NCBI RefSeq assembly: GCF_000511355.1
Contig: NC_023146.1
Location: 40,991 to 104,990 of the forward strand
Source of the DNA: Leisingera methylohalidivorans DSM 14336
Lineage (GTDB): Bacteria > Pseudomonadota > Alphaproteobacteria > Rhodobacterales > Rhodobacteraceae
Length of the DNA stretch: 64,000 nt
Reading direction: 5' to 3'
The notes below the pieces were generated by a model, which worked only from the letters and a program-made list of their open reading frames with translations, was not told where the DNA came from and made no database searches. Made by a program: the position numbers and the translations under genes. Positions 62,883-64,000 of the stretch are shown here, one piece after another (position 1 is the stretch's first letter; every line of letters begins with the position of its first letter).

Positions 62883-64000
62883 TTGGCAGTAGCACTCCAC
62901 ATCAATCAACGAATCCGCGAAAATGCGGAAAACCTCAGTGCGGCCCTCGAAAGCCACATGCTGGCGAGTTTCGCGCCGGATGCAAGGAAGGAATTGCGGC
63001 TGTTCAGCGCTGGCGAGGCGGCTGAAATGCTGGGCATTTCCTCGAGCTTCCTGCGCAAGCTGCATTTTGACGGCAAACTGCCCGAGGTGCACACCACGCC
63101 GGGCGGCAGGCGCCACTATTCCGCCGCCGACCTCTTGGAAATGCGCAAGATCCTGGATGCCGCGGCCAAGACGCCGGGCACCTATCTGCGCGGCCGCCGG
63201 GCAGGCGACAAGGTGCAGGTGCTGTCCTTCCTGAACTTCAAGGGCGGGTCGGGCAAGACCACCTCGTCAATCCACACCGCGCAGCGGCTGGCGCTGAAAG
63301 GCTACCGGGTGCTGGCGGTGGATATCGACCCGCAGGCGTCCCTGACGACGCTTTTCGGCTATCGGCCCGAGGTCGATTTCCTTGAAACAGGGACGATTTA
63401 TGACGCAATCCGCTATGATGACCCCCTGCCCCTGCGCCAGATCATCCAGCAGACCTATTTCAGCGGTCTCGATCTCGCTCCCGGCGGTCTGATCCTGCAG
63501 GAATTCGAACATGAAACCCCGCAGGCACTGTTGAACAACGTGCAGCCCGCGTTCTTTTCCCGCATGGCCGCCGCCTTGCAGGAGGTTGAAGCGGATTATG
63601 ACGTGATCATCTTCGACTGCCCGCCGCAGCTGGGCTATCTGACCATGTCGGCGCTCTGTGCGTCGACCGGCGTGCTGATCACCGTGGTGCCGAACATGCT
63701 GGACATCGCCTCGATGTCGCAATTCCTGCAGATGAGCGCCGAATTGCTGGATGTGGTCTCCAATGCGGGCGCCTCGCTCGAATTTGACTTCCTGCGCTTC
63801 CTGATCAACCGCTACGAGCCGAACGACGGGCCGCAGCAACAGGTGGTTGCATTCATGCGGCAGCTGTTCGGCGACGAGGTCATGGTGGCGCCGATGCTGA
63901 AATCCACGGCGATTTCCGATGCAGGCCTGACCCAGCAGACGGTGTACGAGGTCGAAAGATCCCAATTTCACAGGTCAACCTATGACCGTGCGGTGGATTC
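62883..64000 (+). CDS. repA: RepA/ParA-type plasmid partition ATPase (3' end outside window)
   Basis: About 372 residues visible, still open at base 64000. The N-terminal helix-turn-helix (SAGEAAEMLGISSSFLRKL, then TTPGGRRHYSAADL) is followed by the deviant Walker A (LNFKGGSGKTTSS, residues ~118-130), A' (VDIDPQASLT) and Walker B (FDCPPQLGYLT). This is the RepABC RepA layout (~400 aa). The start is TTG 62883 with GAGAGGG at 62870-62876; no upstream ATG suits the frame. RepB and RepC would follow beyond the window. It marks this DNA as part of a repABC-type replicon. Confidence 0.88.
   Translation, partial: MAVALHINQRIRENAENLSAALESHMLASFAPDARKELRLFSAGEAAEMLGISSSFLRKLHFDGKLPEVHTTPGGRRHYSAADLLEMRKILDAAAKTPGTYLRGRRAGDKVQVLSFLNFKGGSGKTTSSIHTAQRLALKGYRVLAVDIDPQASLTTLFGYRPEVDFLETGTIYDAIRYDDPLPLRQIIQQTYFSGLDLAPGGLILQEFEHETPQALLNNVQPAFFSRMAAALQEVEADYDVIIFDCPPQLGYLTMSALCASTGVLITVVPNMLDIASMSQFLQMSAELLDVVSNAGASLEFDFLRFLINRYEPNDGPQQQVVAFMRQLFGDEVMVAPMLKSTAISDAGLTQQTVYEVERSQFHRSTYDRAVD

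Noticed and set aside
1..64000. CRISPR arrays, tRNA and rRNA genes
   Set aside because: No regularly spaced direct repeats and no tRNA- or rRNA-like stretches were recognised by eye; a tRNA near the integrase relic was looked for and not found.

Overview
The window looks like part of an extrachromosomal replicon (plasmid or chromid) of a Rhodobacteraceae bacterium of the Roseobacter group (Leisingera/Phaeobacter/Ruegeria-like). The grounds are high GC, the style of the GcvA-like LysR regulators, a hydroxyproline-betaine epimerase relic, a RepABC-type RepA running off the right edge, and many catabolic operons mixed with mobile-element debris. The taxon is inferred, not proven.

Layout. 1-4.4 kb is a mobile-element scar: a broken IS110-family transposase, a truncated tyrosine recombinase, and an orphan Rhs C-terminus with an AT-richer toxin tip and an overlapping candidate immunity gene. 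4.4-11.9 kb holds a tandem-winged-helix GntR regulator facing an operon of NCS1 permease, amidase, cyclic-imide-hydrolase-like deacetylase, a 109-aa MCGLCG protein, a CobW GTPase and a PotD-like protein with no signal peptide. 11.9-14.2 kb is a decay zone (AEC permease, OYE and LysR relics). 14.2-15.9 kb is a LysR/azoreductase divergent pair around an 11-bp inverted repeat. 15.9-23.8 kb is a second amide/imide module with a polyamine-type ABC importer, amidase, PuuE/imidase-like deacetylase and DUF1989 protein, facing a LysR gene. 23.8-25.8 kb holds relics (IS110, hybrid-kinase receiver, DUF1612-type protein).

25.9-37.1 kb carries a branched-chain-amino-acid-type ABC importer (livFGMHK), an Asp/Glu/hydantoin racemase-like enzyme, a hyuB::hisC chimera, a broken hyuA and an aldehyde dehydrogenase. 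37.5-46.5 kb is a Na+-translocating NADH:quinone reductase set (nqrABCDEF, apbE, nqrM), split by an opposite-strand CBS-domain gene and a parDE toxin-antitoxin pair. 46.9-62.4 kb looks like a hydroxyproline/betaine or quaternary-amine catabolic island: cis-3-hydroxyproline-dehydratase-like enzyme, MDR oxidoreductase, Rieske oxygenase, three regulators, DapA-family enzyme, two aldehyde dehydrogenases, FAD oxidoreductase, two SDRs, a collapsed hpbD and an MttB-family methyltransferase. 62.9-64 kb is repA with a repeat-bearing upstream region.

Functional reading. The replicon imports nitrogen-rich small molecules (imides/ureides, hydantoin-like compounds, betaines), opens or demethylates them, and feeds the products to central metabolism; Nqr adds a sodium-motive respiratory entry. 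Several genes carry deletion-fusion scars (hyuA, hyuB::hisC, hpbD, SDR, OYE, integrase::Rhs), which suggests ongoing genome erosion. No tRNA, rRNA or CRISPR array was recognised.
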